Shown: positions 8,532-17,054, numbered from the stretch's first letter. The stretch: DNA of 64,000 nucleotides from RDYZ01 sp964518905 (GCA_964518905.1 CAZFJL010000020.1:1-64000); one strand, 5' to 3'. Numbers and translations are program-made. Notes: generated by a model from the sequence alone, not told the origin.

Positions 8532-9467
8532 GTGACCGATCGTGACCCGGTAACGTTAGCTTGTTCGGTTTGTGGCGCGGAGTATCCGCCGTGCAGCGAG
8601 GATCGATCCTCGACGACCTGCATCGTCTGCGGGTGGCCGCAAGCCGCTGACGCCAAGGCTGTGAAATCGGCTCAAGACAAGGCACGAGAAGCTTGGGCGC
8701 GGGAAACTTGGCAGACGCTACAGGATCGCCAACAGCATGACGATCGGCAGAATGATCGGCACGATGAGCAGCACGACCCGCAGTATGAATACTTAACGCA
8801 AGGGATGAGTTGGTTGATCGATCGCCTAGATGCAATCGATCTGAGCTTGGCTGATCGCTTTGATCAAATCGAGGCTCGGCTCGATGCAGCGATCGCGATT
8901 AATCCCAGCGCCAATCCCAGCCCTCAAACCGACGAACTCCCGCTCAACTCCGATCTCGGCCTCGATTACACTCCCCTGGCGATCGCCCTCAGCCAAGCCG
9001 ATTGGCGCACCGCCGACGCGATCACCCATACGCTAATCCACGACGCGATCGCCCTCAACCGCCCGCAACAAACCGCTCAATCCCTCGCCTTTTTTCCCGC
9101 CAATCCGCCGCCCAATATCATCCTCAACGACATCGCCCGTTTCCCCGCCGCCGACTTACAAACCCTGGCTTGGCTATGGGCGGCCTATAGCGACGGGCGC
9201 TTCGGCTGGATCGCCCAGATCAGCCAATGGACTGATGACTATGGCACATTTTGCGATCGCGTCGGTTGGCGCACCCCGCGCGGCTGGCTGTATTACGACG
9301 AATTGCAGTTTGAACCCGAAACCCTGGAATCGATCGCGATCGGGCATTTTCCCGTGTTGGGTTGGCGCAAGCGATCGTGTTATGGCCTTGGCGGAGAGAC
9401 TGTCGCAGGGATCATGCTGGCTTGGTTCGATCGTTGGCGGCAGATTTCGGAGCCTGACCCGATATAA
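8532..9467 (+). CDS. zinc-ribbon protein with C-terminal GUN4 domain
   Basis: This is a 311-residue protein. Residues 10-35 carry two Cys pairs (CSVCG and CIVCGW) that look like a zinc ribbon. Residues about 40-85 are charged and Gln/His/Asp-rich. From about 140 to 283 it is a GUN4 domain: LAIALSQADWRTADAITHTL, then LQTLAWLWAAYSDGRFGW and CDRVGWRTPRGWLYYDEL. GUN4 proteins bind porphyrins and can stimulate Mg-chelatase, but many cyanobacterial GUN4 fusions have unproven roles. The start is a GTG 10 bases after ssb. The fusion to a zinc ribbon and the linkage to ssb are unexpected for a chlorophyll-pathway factor. It is probably not the canonical gun4. Confidence 0.82.
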   Translation: MTDRDPVTLACSVCGAEYPPCSEDRSSTTCIVCGWPQAADAKAVKSAQDKAREAWARETWQTLQDRQQHDDRQNDRHDEQHDPQYEYLTQGMSWLIDRLDAIDLSLADRFDQIEARLDAAIAINPSANPSPQTDELPLNSDLGLDYTPLAIALSQADWRTADAITHTLIHDAIALNRPQQTAQSLAFFPANPPPNIILNDIARFPAADLQTLAWLWAAYSDGRFGWIAQISQWTDDYGTFCDRVGWRTPRGWLYYDELQFEPETLESIAIGHFPVLGWRKRSCYGLGGETVAGIMLAWFDRWRQISEPDPI

Positions 9468-9521
9468 CGCGCAACAACTTGCGATAATTAAGCAATTGTT
9501 AATTTATGTTGCTCGCTCACC

Positions 9522-9950
9522 ATGACTCATAGCACGGTTCCCACGACTGACCCAGAATCCGAGACCACACCGCCGATGAAATATGGCGAACGCGCGATCG
9601 CCGAGGGTCAGCTCACCACATTTCCCAACCCGCGCCCCGGTCGTCACTACAACGTCAACATCACGCTGCCGGAGTTCACCTGCAAATGTCCGTTCTCGGG
9701 CTATCCCGACTTTGCGACGATCAACATCGACTACGTTCCCGATGGTCGCGTGGTGGAACTCAAAGCGCTAAAGCTGTATATCAATAGCTACCGCGATATG
9801 TTCATTTCCCACGAAGAATCGGTGAATAAAATCCTTGATGATTTTGTTAATGCCTGCGATCCGCTGGAAATCACGATCGTCGGTGACTACCTACCACGCG
9901 GCAACGTTCACACCGTCGTGACTGTGACCCACAAGAAAGGCGAGAAATAA
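9522..9950 (+). CDS. queF: NADPH-dependent 7-cyano-7-deazaguanine reductase
   Basis: This 142-residue type I QueF reduces preQ0 to preQ1 in queuosine biosynthesis in the cytoplasm. It has the catalytic Cys56 in KCPFSGYPDF and the conserved substrate/NADPH motif ELKALKLYINSYRD followed by SHE. The length matches the short, unfused form of the family. The stretch before MKYGERAI is a disordered Pro/Thr-rich leader of about 18 residues. It lies 54 bases after the GUN4 gene, so it may be part of the ssb transcription unit or have its own promoter. No other que genes are in the window. Confidence 0.96.
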   Translation: MTHSTVPTTDPESETTPPMKYGERAIAEGQLTTFPNPRPGRHYNVNITLPEFTCKCPFSGYPDFATINIDYVPDGRVVELKALKLYINSYRDMFISHEESVNKILDDFVNACDPLEITIVGDYLPRGNVHTVVTVTHKKGEK

Positions 9951-9989
9951 GCAAATAGGTGGCGACAAAATTAAACCGAAAAGCGAAAA

Positions 9990-10014
9990 CTCGGATTTCT
10001 CAAAGAAATCTGAG
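9990..10014 (+). terminator. hairpin after queF
   Basis: An 11-bp stem (one G-T pair) with a 3-base CAA loop begins 40 bases after the queF stop. No T-tract follows, so termination is uncertain. The sequence resembles part of the repeat at 14.13 kb (GGAcTTCTCAAA) and it directly abuts the repeat at 10.02 kb. Confidence 0.4.
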
Positions 10015-10015
10015 G

Positions 10016-10141
10016 TCTGATACGAAATCCGGCTGTGTACAGACTTAGATCGCCGCTCTGAGCGAACACCGCACTTCGACTCCGCTCAGTGCTCATAGGC
10101 GTTCTTTATTTTTCTAATGCAGAACCGGATTTCGTATGAGA
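10016..10141. repeat. inverted-repeat element, family A copy 1
   Basis: This non-coding element has terminal inverted repeats TCTGATACGAAATCCGG and its near-perfect complement at 10125-10141. Its interior contains CGCACTTCGACTCCGCTCAG. A second copy, close to identical over its left half, lies at 48.72-48.84 kb. It encodes no protein and looks like a MITE. Confidence 0.8.
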
Positions 10142-10165
10142 CAGTAGCGGATGGGCGAGGCGTGA

Positions 10166-10441
10166 CTAGCGGCGCTGCGGTTTTGGTCGTTCGTCGGTAA
10201 TCTCTGGTGCTCGCCGATCGGCTTTGAGCGAATAGCCCTGGCGTTCCATTTTGTTGAGGAAATCGCGCGTGATTGGGACGGCGTGGGGATCGGCAAATGT
10301 TGCGTCATCGGCTGATCCCGGCTCTGTCGGAGTTGTAGACGGATCGCGATCGGTTGCAGAAGTTACAGGATTGATCGCAGTATCGGCGTCCTGCTGCGCG
10401 GCCTGTTTGCGTTGGCGCTTGAGTTTGGCTTGACGACCCAT
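10166..10441 (-). CDS. small basic conserved protein, function unknown
   Basis: This is a 91-residue protein starting MGRQAKLKRQRKQAA, a strongly basic N-terminus of the sort seen in a conserved cyanobacterial family of unknown function. The middle is Thr/Asp/Pro-rich and likely disordered (about residues 18-50), and a short conserved-looking segment, VPITRDFLNKMERQGYSL, follows. The open frame extends 19 residues further upstream, but AGGAGA lies 10-15 bases before the ATG chosen here. It is transcribed in the same direction as the upstream gene at 10.54 kb is read (minus strand), about 95 bases beyond that gene's stop. The role is not known. Confidence 0.65.
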   Translation of the reverse strand: MGRQAKLKRQRKQAAQQDADTAINPVTSATDRDPSTTPTEPGSADDATFADPHAVPITRDFLNKMERQGYSLKADRRAPEITDERPKPQRR

Positions 10442-10536
10442 GATGATTTGGTCTCCTCTGCAAATGCGGTATCGTGCGATCGATTCAATTCGATTCAATT
10501 CAATTCAAATTTTACGTCTGGGGCGGGCGATTAAAA

Positions 10537-12279
10537 CTATCCCGGCGTTACGACTGGGGCGATCGCCTCGCGATACCCCATCCACGCCGACAGCACCGCC
10601 GGATCACTCGCAGTTTCCCGTTGCAGCAACACCGCGCCATCGTCAAAGGCGATCGCGCCATACTCCCCAGTTTCGAGCAGACGATCGACAAAGGGAACGA
10701 TCGTCTGGAGGCGTTCGCGATCGACCTTAAACGCGGCGGAATAGGTGACGAGCTGGGCAAGATCGAGGGCGATGAACTGGGTGGGCTCGACGGTTCCGCG
10801 ATCGGTGAGTAGCTGGTATTGCGGGAAGCGCAGGATTTCGCGGCGGCTCGATAGGTGCGGAATGATGTACGTGGTGGCGGCGACGCTGGCCTCGTCGGGG
10901 ACGCGATCGATCACGCTATGAACGGCGCGGGCGTGCTGCCATTGCTGGACAAGACCGACGTGAACGCGCGGCTCGAAGGAGTCGGGGATCAGAAAATACA
11001 GCGTGCGGTTGGGATTGGACGTCACGGTAAATAGCAGCGACAGCGTAACGCAGCCCACCCACAAGCGCCGTACTCCGCGCCGTTTGAACTGATCTTGATG
11101 GGATGACCACCAGAGAATCGCGCCATAGAATAAACCGGGGACGATCGTCATCGCATAGCGAATATTAATCACCAAGACGGAATCCCCCTTGGCGATCAGC
11201 AGCTTGAACAACGGCACTCCGGCGATCGTCCAGGAGGCGATCGACGCGAAGGGGACGAACATTAATGGCAAGCCTTGACCGAGGAGATAGGCGATCGTCC
11301 GATCAAACGGCGTCAACAGTTCGCTAATCAAGCGAAACGGGTTGCTGAGAATACCCCAAATAATTTCGATCGTCGTCGCCTCATCTCCCGTCGCATACTG
11401 CCCGAAGCGCTCCATCATGAACCGCTCGGAAATGTCGGCGGAAAAGAACGGCATAAACACATTTGTCAGCACCAGCATGTAGCCAAACGCCAACACGCAG
11501 GTGGCAATCCCTTTGCCGGGATGACGACGACTGACGATCAGATACGCCCCGATCCCGAACAGGCTGACGCCCGCATCTTCGCGCACCATAACGATCGCGA
11601 TCGCCATCAGCCAATAGAGCCACCAGCGCCGCGTTTCCATCGCCCATAGCGCCACGAAGACAAACAGCGGCAACTGACAAATATCGTGAAAATTCCCCCA
11701 GGTGGGCCCCACGACCGCGTTTGCGCCGTAGTAGGTCGCGGCGATCGCACCCGCCAAGGGGCGATCGACATGGCGCAGCGCCAGCACGTAGAGCATCAGC
11801 CCGCCGAGGGTGATCAGCGTCAGATGCAGCACGCTGAGGGTCACCGGCGACGGAAACAGCGCGTAGATCGGTAGCCAGATCATCAGCGCGGGTGTGAAAT
11901 GCTGACCGAGCCGGTGGTACATCACCTCCGGCCATGCCCCTTGGTGGATCACGTTGGTCGAAAGCGCTGACGAGAGCGAACTTTGAAAAAAGCGTCCGTG
12001 GCTACTATTCCAGTACACCTGGTTAAAGATGCCCTGGTCGTAGGAGGCGTAAAAGCTGTAGTAGCGGTTGAGCAGCAGGGCGATCGAGATGCCGAAAAAG
12101 ATTGCGGCGATCGTCACGATCCAGCGATGCTGACGCAGGCGATCGGAGAGGAAGGCGATCGCGGGGATCGATCTCGAAGTCTCGGACAGGGAAGGGGCGA
12201 TCACGTCTGATTCAGCCGCTAACGGAGACTGAGCGGAGTCTGCGGAGTCTGTCGAGCGGTTTTCGGGGGAATCTTTCAA
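10537..12279 (-). CDS. DUF2079 multi-spanning membrane protein
   Basis: This 580-residue protein has roughly ten hydrophobic segments starting near residue 53, and the DUF2079 signature region YASYDQGIFNQVYWN followed by LGQHFTPALMIWLPIYALF and WGNFHDICQLP. The family has the layout of GT-C-type glycosyltransferases that use lipid-linked sugars, but no member is firmly characterised to my knowledge. The N-terminal 45 residues are polar and probably cytoplasmic, and the soluble C-terminus (about residues 450-575) includes VIDRVPDEASVAATTYIIPH. The start is a TTG (MKDSPENRS), because no in-frame ATG lies upstream. It is divergent from sasA across a 439-bp gap. Confidence 0.85.
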   Translation of the reverse strand: MKDSPENRSTDSADSAQSPLAAESDVIAPSLSETSRSIPAIAFLSDRLRQHRWIVTIAAIFFGISIALLLNRYYSFYASYDQGIFNQVYWNSSHGRFFQSSLSSALSTNVIHQGAWPEVMYHRLGQHFTPALMIWLPIYALFPSPVTLSVLHLTLITLGGLMLYVLALRHVDRPLAGAIAATYYGANAVVGPTWGNFHDICQLPLFVFVALWAMETRRWWLYWLMAIAIVMVREDAGVSLFGIGAYLIVSRRHPGKGIATCVLAFGYMLVLTNVFMPFFSADISERFMMERFGQYATGDEATTIEIIWGILSNPFRLISELLTPFDRTIAYLLGQGLPLMFVPFASIASWTIAGVPLFKLLIAKGDSVLVINIRYAMTIVPGLFYGAILWWSSHQDQFKRRGVRRLWVGCVTLSLLFTVTSNPNRTLYFLIPDSFEPRVHVGLVQQWQHARAVHSVIDRVPDEASVAATTYIIPHLSSRREILRFPQYQLLTDRGTVEPTQFIALDLAQLVTYSAAFKVDRERLQTIVPFVDRLLETGEYGAIAFDDGAVLLQRETASDPAVLSAWMGYREAIAPVVTPG

Positions 12280-12718
12280 GGGAATGTCAAAGCAAGATCA
12301 CGGCAACAATGTGGCAAAAGACCTAGAGAGCGGTCGTGCCAGAGCAATCTTAAGCCAAGATCGAACCCGAGACGATCGATTCAAATAAACCGAAAACTCA
12401 GTAAGATCTAGGACGCAGTTCCACGAGAACCTAAAGAAGGTCTTAAGATATAGGGGTGATGCGAAGTGTGTGGCAGTGTCAGATCGACAAATCTGGGTCG
12501 ATTCTGCATTTTTTGGGGTGTCCCAGTTTCTAGCTTTTCGCCACACGCCTCAAACTTGTTTTTGAGTAATGTTAGACGGTTGAACCCTTTTGTTTTGCTG
12601 TAATTAATCGCTCGCTGTCATCAATTCGGATTACTTAATATCTCCCCAAGGTTACCGTCGGCCAGGACTTCGCATTGTTTTTAACCCAAACTGACGTTGC
12701 TTTAGCAATGAGGCTCTC
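12280..12718. other. intergenic region between divergent DUF2079 gene and sasA
   Basis: This stretch presumably holds promoters for both flanking genes. It is more A/T-rich than its surroundings, and a GAGG ribosome-binding motif precedes the sasA ATG. An 82-codon minus-strand frame at 12298-12546 has no family features. I see no repeat or RNA gene. Confidence 0.45.
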
Positions 12719-13981
12719 ATGTCAGATTTAGACCGACCGATAACAGCGCCACCCATCGCCGGAACACCGGGTCAGACCCAGGCGACTATTCAGCTTTTAC
12801 TGTTTGTCGATCGGCGTCCGAGTTCCTGGGAGCAAATGCGCTACATTCGTCGCTATCTCGAAAATACGGACGAACAAAATTTTTCGCTTGAAGTCGTTGA
12901 TGTCAGCAAACAGCCCTATTTGGCGGAACACTTTAAACTGATCGCCACGCCAACCTTGCTGAAGCTCTACCCGGAGCCGCGTCAGATGTTGGCGGGCAGT
13001 AACTTGGTGATTCAGCTCGAACGCTATTGGGGTCGATGGCAGAAGATGCTATCGGATGCGCCGCCGGAGAGCGAAATAACGCCCAGACCAGCGGAGAGCA
13101 CACACTCACCGAGTCAAAAATACGATCGTAATGAACGCGACTTAGAGTTAGAGCCGAGCAAGTCAATGGGTCAGTCCCTGGCTGTTTCCTCCAAGGTGTT
13201 CGAGCTATCCGATCGGGTGTTTGAGCTGGAAAAAGAGAAGGCGGATCTTGAGGATCGTCTCAATTTTAAAGACCGGCTAATCTCGATTCTGGCCCACGAT
13301 CTGCGCAATCCGCTGACGGCCATTTCGATCGCGCTGGAAACGCTGGAAACGTTGCTGCATCAAAAGGCACTCGATGAGCGTCCGGAGATTTCGGCCAAAC
13401 TGTTTCACCATGCTCGCACCCAGAGCCGTCAGATCGATCGCATGATCACCGATATCCTCGAAACGTCCCATAGTGGCTGCGATCGCTTCCCGATTTATCC
13501 CCAGGATCTTGACCTGGAAGCACTGTGTCAGGATGTATTAAATCAACAACAGGAACACCTACAGCGTAAACAGCACAAGGCTTGTACCGATATTCCTCAA
13601 GATATTCCCCATGCGTATGCAGACGGCGAACGCATTCGACAGTTGATTAGTAATTTGATCGACAACGCGATCAAGTACACGCCGGAAAAAGGCACGATCA
13701 AGATTGCCATCCTGCATCGCACGTCGCAAAAACTTCAAATCAGTATTTCGGATACGGGGCCGGGGATTCCGAGCGAGGATCAAACCACGGTGTTTGAAGA
13801 TCGGTTTCGGCTCGATCGGGATGAAAGTCAGGATGGTTACGGCCTCGGACTGGCGCTCTGTCAGCGGATTGTGCGGGCGCATTATGGGCGTATTTGGGTG
13901 GATTCGCGTCCGGGCTGTGGCAGCACGTTTCACTTCACGTTGCCGGTCTATCGTCACTTTGCGGGCAACGAGCTGGGTTAA
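12719..13981 (+). CDS. sasA: adaptive-response sensor kinase SasA (clock output)
   Basis: This is a 420-residue kinase. Residues about 20-105 form the KaiB-like thioredoxin-fold domain (IQLLLFVDRRPSSWEQMRYI, then VDVSKQPYLAEHFKLIATPT) that lets SasA bind KaiC. A coiled coil follows (about 160-185, VFELEKEKADLEDRLN). The H-box ILAHDLRNPLTAIS places the phospho-acceptor at His193. The ATPase domain has NLIDNAIKYTP, SDTGPGIP and YGLGLALCQ. In cyanobacteria SasA relays clock phase from KaiC to the regulator RpaA. Neither kaiABC nor rpaA is in this window. It is monocistronic, with a repeat cluster downstream. Confidence 0.96.
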   Translation: MSDLDRPITAPPIAGTPGQTQATIQLLLFVDRRPSSWEQMRYIRRYLENTDEQNFSLEVVDVSKQPYLAEHFKLIATPTLLKLYPEPRQMLAGSNLVIQLERYWGRWQKMLSDAPPESEITPRPAESTHSPSQKYDRNERDLELEPSKSMGQSLAVSSKVFELSDRVFELEKEKADLEDRLNFKDRLISILAHDLRNPLTAISIALETLETLLHQKALDERPEISAKLFHHARTQSRQIDRMITDILETSHSGCDRFPIYPQDLDLEALCQDVLNQQQEHLQRKQHKACTDIPQDIPHAYADGERIRQLISNLIDNAIKYTPEKGTIKIAILHRTSQKLQISISDTGPGIPSEDQTTVFEDRFRLDRDESQDGYGLGLALCQRIVRAHYGRIWVDSRPGCGSTFHFTLPVYRHFAGNELG

Positions 13982-14044
13982 TCCGAAAACGTTTGCATTG
14001 ATTCGTGGGTAATGGCGCGACCCATCACGATCAATGAAGTACCC

Positions 14045-14113
14045 GTAGGGTGGGCACTGCCCACCACGATTAACCCACGAATACATATCCGTTATGGTGG
14101 GCAATGCCCCATA
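14045..14113. repeat. GGTGGGCA-type palindromic repeat, copy 1
   Basis: GTAGGGTGGGCACTGCCCACC at the left and a diverged GGTGGGCAATGCCCCAT at the right enclose about 30 bases. The same arrangement occurs at 25.58, 28.36 and 43.61 kb, each time in an intergenic space. Confidence 0.8.
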
Positions 14114-14121
14114 GCAAAAAA

Positions 14122-14214
14122 CGATTTGGTTAGGACTTCTCAAAAAAAGCTGAGAGCACTGAGCGGAGTCGAAGTGCGGTTTTCAGCTTGGACGAGAGTG
14201 TCCTAACACAATCG
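14122..14214. repeat. inverted-repeat element, family B copy 1
   Basis: The terminal inverted repeats CGATTTGGTTAGGA and TCCTAACACAATCG (12 of 14 paired) enclose a core containing CACTGAGCGGAGTCGAAGTG, the complement of the family A core. The second copy of this family lies at 22.30-22.38 kb. It sits immediately beside the GGTGGGCA repeat and before the end of the ammonium transporter gene. Confidence 0.75.
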
Positions 14215-14236
14215 AATTCCGCTATACCAACTGAGC

Positions 14237-15859
14237 TTAAACGGAGGCTTCGGGATCGAGGTTGGATTGGGTGAGCTGTTGCGTCAGGCGCATCAGTTCG
14301 CGATCGCGTTGCTGGAGAGCGTCGGCCATCTGGCTGATGGTGCGAGCCAATGCGCCGATTTCGTCAGCCCGATCGATCACATCCTCCAGCCCGAGGTTTT
14401 TCGCATCGAAGGTATCGTGCTCGATCGCCGCCGCGATCGCCACCGTGACATAGTAAATTTCGGCCAAATCCTCGACGCTTTTATGATGTCGAGATTCAAA
14501 GGCGTCCATCACTTGGTTATACCGCGCGGCGATGTGACCCATCTCGGTAAACGGCTCAACCGGAACCCGCAAGCTCAGATCGTGGGTTTCCGCCTGTCGA
14601 TCCATCACCTGAAATAAATCATAGGTTTCGGTTTTGGCGTTGTGTTCCGAGAGGTTTAAGCCCAGCTCTTCATCTTCGATCGAAATCCGCAGCGGCAAGA
14701 ACCGATCGAGCGATCGCAACACCAACCAACTGATCCCCAACGCCCAGACCAGCGCCGTCGCAATTCCCAAGCACTGCACCCCAATTTGTACCAGACGACT
14801 TAAGCCCGTATCCAGGCGAGCCAGATCGCCAAATAACCCCACGCAGAGCGTCCCCCACGCGCCTGCGCCACCGTGTACCGCTACGGCATCAACCGCGTCA
14901 TCGATGCGCCGATAGATGAGCTGTCGCGCCACCAGTGTGGCGATCGCTGCGCCGGTTCCGCCGATGATGACGGCCAGTAGCGCGTTGACGGCGTGGGCGC
15001 TGGCTGTAATCGCCACCAGTCCCGCGAGTGCGCCATTGATCAGCGGTTCGGCTTCGACCCGGCGATCGGCGATCGCGCCCAGTCCCGCGCCGACCAGTAA
15101 ACCGGCCACCCCGCCCAGCATTGTATTCAGCAAAATTCCCGGCACGGTTTCATCAAGCGTAAAGTTACTGCCGCCGTTAAAACCAATCCAGCCAAACCAC
15201 AGCAGCATCGCCCCGAGAACCGAGAAGGGCATGTTCGATCCCTGGATTTTTTCGACCCGTCCCGATCCCGCCACGCCCGTCGCGCCGGGAAACCGTCCGC
15301 GTCGTGCGCCGATCGTGATCACCGCCGCTAGCCCGACCCAGGCGCCGATGCTATGCACCACCGTCGAACCGGCGAAGTCTACAAAACCGAGCTGTTCGAG
15401 CCAGCCTTGGGTCTGGGTTGCGGATTCTAGGGTGCGGTGAATCGAGCCGTTCCAGGCCCAGTGGCCGAACACGGGGTAAATCAGGCCAGAGACCAAAGCC
15501 GCGATCGCCAGGTAGGCACTGAAGCGCATCCGCTCGGCGACGACGCCCGAGACGATCGTCGTAGACGTGCCGCAGAACATCGCTTGATAAAGGAAAAACA
15601 CCGCCAGATCCGGCGCGTCAAGGCTCGGAAATATCGCCCCCTGTCCCCACCAGCCCCAGCGCGACACGCCAAACATCACCGCAAACCCAAACGCCCAAAA
15701 CAGCGCCACCGACAGACCAAAATCCGCCAGGTTTTTAATCGCGACATTGATGCTGTTTTTTGATCGCGTCATGCCCGATTCCAGGCACATAAAACCGGCC
15801 TGCATCAGGAATACCAGGCCGGAACAGATCAGCATCCAAAGCAAGTCGATCGCAGTCAT
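14237..15859 (-). CDS. amt: ammonium transporter with HAMP-like C-terminal extension
   Basis: This is a 540-residue protein. Residues 1-400 form the Amt channel: MTRSKNSINVAIKNLADF at the first helices, the first pore histidine in STVVHSIGAWVG and the second in AVHGGAGAWGTL. It moves ammonium or ammonia across the plasma membrane. Typical Amt proteins end soon after the last helix. Here about 130 cytoplasmic residues follow, with two HAMP-like or signalling-helix segments (FTEMGHIAARYNQVMDAFES and DEIGALARTISQMADALQQR) and a final coiled coil, but no kinase or cyclase domain. Its ATG overlaps the stop of the K+ channel gene by 4 bases (ATGA), so the two should be translationally coupled. The Amt part is secure; the tail role is inferred. 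Confidence 0.92.
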   Translation of the reverse strand: MTAIDLLWMLICSGLVFLMQAGFMCLESGMTRSKNSINVAIKNLADFGLSVALFWAFGFAVMFGVSRWGWWGQGAIFPSLDAPDLAVFFLYQAMFCGTSTTIVSGVVAERMRFSAYLAIAALVSGLIYPVFGHWAWNGSIHRTLESATQTQGWLEQLGFVDFAGSTVVHSIGAWVGLAAVITIGARRGRFPGATGVAGSGRVEKIQGSNMPFSVLGAMLLWFGWIGFNGGSNFTLDETVPGILLNTMLGGVAGLLVGAGLGAIADRRVEAEPLINGALAGLVAITASAHAVNALLAVIIGGTGAAIATLVARQLIYRRIDDAVDAVAVHGGAGAWGTLCVGLFGDLARLDTGLSRLVQIGVQCLGIATALVWALGISWLVLRSLDRFLPLRISIEDEELGLNLSEHNAKTETYDLFQVMDRQAETHDLSLRVPVEPFTEMGHIAARYNQVMDAFESRHHKSVEDLAEIYYVTVAIAAAIEHDTFDAKNLGLEDVIDRADEIGALARTISQMADALQQRDRELMRLTQQLTQSNLDPEASV

Positions 15860-16926
15860 GACGAAGGCGGGAGCGAGTCCCGGCGAACCTTGAGTTGTTT
15901 GCGTTGAAATTCGTAGCGATCGGCAAATTGGGGAATCGCGTCGCGGTGGCCGATGACGACCAGGGCGTCGCCGGTCTGCAAAATCTGCGATGGGTGTGGT
16001 CGAAAAATTGTGCTGCCATCGGCGCGACGAATGGCGATCGCGATGAACGCCCCTTTGCCGCGTACCTCCATTTCCATCACCGTCCGCCCCAGAGCCAGCG
16101 ATCCCCGCTGTACCGTCAGCTCGTCCATTTGCACCTCAATATCCGCGAGCAATTCATTGAGATAACTGCGTTCTTCGGGGTGATTCAGAAAGTCGCGCCG
16201 ATTGGTTTCGGTCATCAGGTTGGCCATCTGAGTCGCGCCCACCGTCAGGGGCAGGATGACGTGATCGGCTCCCGCGAGGCGCAATTTACGCTCCGTTTCC
16301 AGGACTTCGCTGCGAGACAGGATCGTCATCCGGGGGTTGAGTTCGCGGGCGGTAAGGGTGGTGAACACATTCATCGCATCGTCCGATAAGACGGTTGCCA
16401 AGGTTTTCGCTTCGAGGATACCGACGGCGTATAGGCAGTCTTCGCGCGTGGCATCACCGCTGTGGATCAGGTAGCCCAGACTTTCGGCGAGGGCGATGCG
16501 TTCCGGATCGTGATCAATGATCACAAACGGGAGCGCCGCCGCCTCAAGCTGATGGGCGATCGCCTCTCCCATCCGCCCAAAGCCACAGATAATCGCGTGG
16601 TTTCGCAGGCTGGCGATCGTGCGTTGACGGTTTTGCATACTCAAAGCGCGATGAATTTCCCCTTCCGTAACCATTTGAATAAATCCGCCCACGATGTACA
16701 CCGCTGAGGTCGTCCCCGCGACAATCACCAGCATGGTAAATATCTTCTGGAAGGGCGTTTCCAGCGGTTTCACTTCGCCATAACCAACCCCAAAAATTGT
16801 GATCACGACCATATAGACCGATTCGAGCACCGTCCAGCCAAAGCCGATGTAGCCCAAAATGGCGATCGCGATCGTGGTGACGAAAAAGGCGACCCCGGTG
16901 CGAATGCGTTGGTAGGATTCGGGCAT
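15856..16926 (-). CDS. potassium channel family protein with RCK (TrkA-N/TrkA-C) domains
   Basis: This 356-residue protein has a two-helix pore module (about residues 10-90) with selectivity filter IFGVGYGE. An RCK/TrkA-N Rossmann domain follows at about 105-225 (ICGFGRMGEAIAHQLE with the nucleotide-binding GxGxxG pattern, then the acidic strand end IIDHD). A TrkA-C domain lies at about 270-345 (DGSTIFRPHPSQILQTGDAL). This is the layout of ligand-gated K+ channels such as MthK. The filter reads GVGYGE rather than TVGYGD, still within known variation. It lies upstream of and overlaps the Amt-HAMP gene, so the two membrane proteins are made together. Confidence 0.92.
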   Translation of the reverse strand: MPESYQRIRTGVAFFVTTIAIAILGYIGFGWTVLESVYMVVITIFGVGYGEVKPLETPFQKIFTMLVIVAGTTSAVYIVGGFIQMVTEGEIHRALSMQNRQRTIASLRNHAIICGFGRMGEAIAHQLEAAALPFVIIDHDPERIALAESLGYLIHSGDATREDCLYAVGILEAKTLATVLSDDAMNVFTTLTARELNPRMTILSRSEVLETERKLRLAGADHVILPLTVGATQMANLMTETNRRDFLNHPEERSYLNELLADIEVQMDELTVQRGSLALGRTVMEMEVRGKGAFIAIAIRRADGSTIFRPHPSQILQTGDALVVIGHRDAIPQFADRYEFQRKQLKVRRDSLPPSS

Positions 16927-17024
16927 CGAAGGGGATGGGGAGATGGGGAGATTTGTATTGATCGAATCGAGGCAAATCGACTGGATCGGCGTGGATTAAT
17001 CGGTGTGGTTGATGCTACCTGGAT

Positions 17025-17054
17025 CGATCAATGTGGATCGATCCACATTGATCG
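17025..17054. repeat. perfect 30-bp palindrome upstream of the channel/Amt operon
   Basis: The half-site CGATCAATGTGGATC is followed directly by its complement with no loop, centred at 17039/17040. It lies about 100 bases upstream of the channel gene start. It could be an operator for a dimeric regulator or a DNA cruciform; no T-tract suggests termination. Confidence 0.75.

Noticed and set aside
14916..15440. 174-codon open frame antisense to the ammonium transporter gene
   Set aside because: Ser/Pro/Ala-rich shadow frame of a membrane-protein gene, with no motif.
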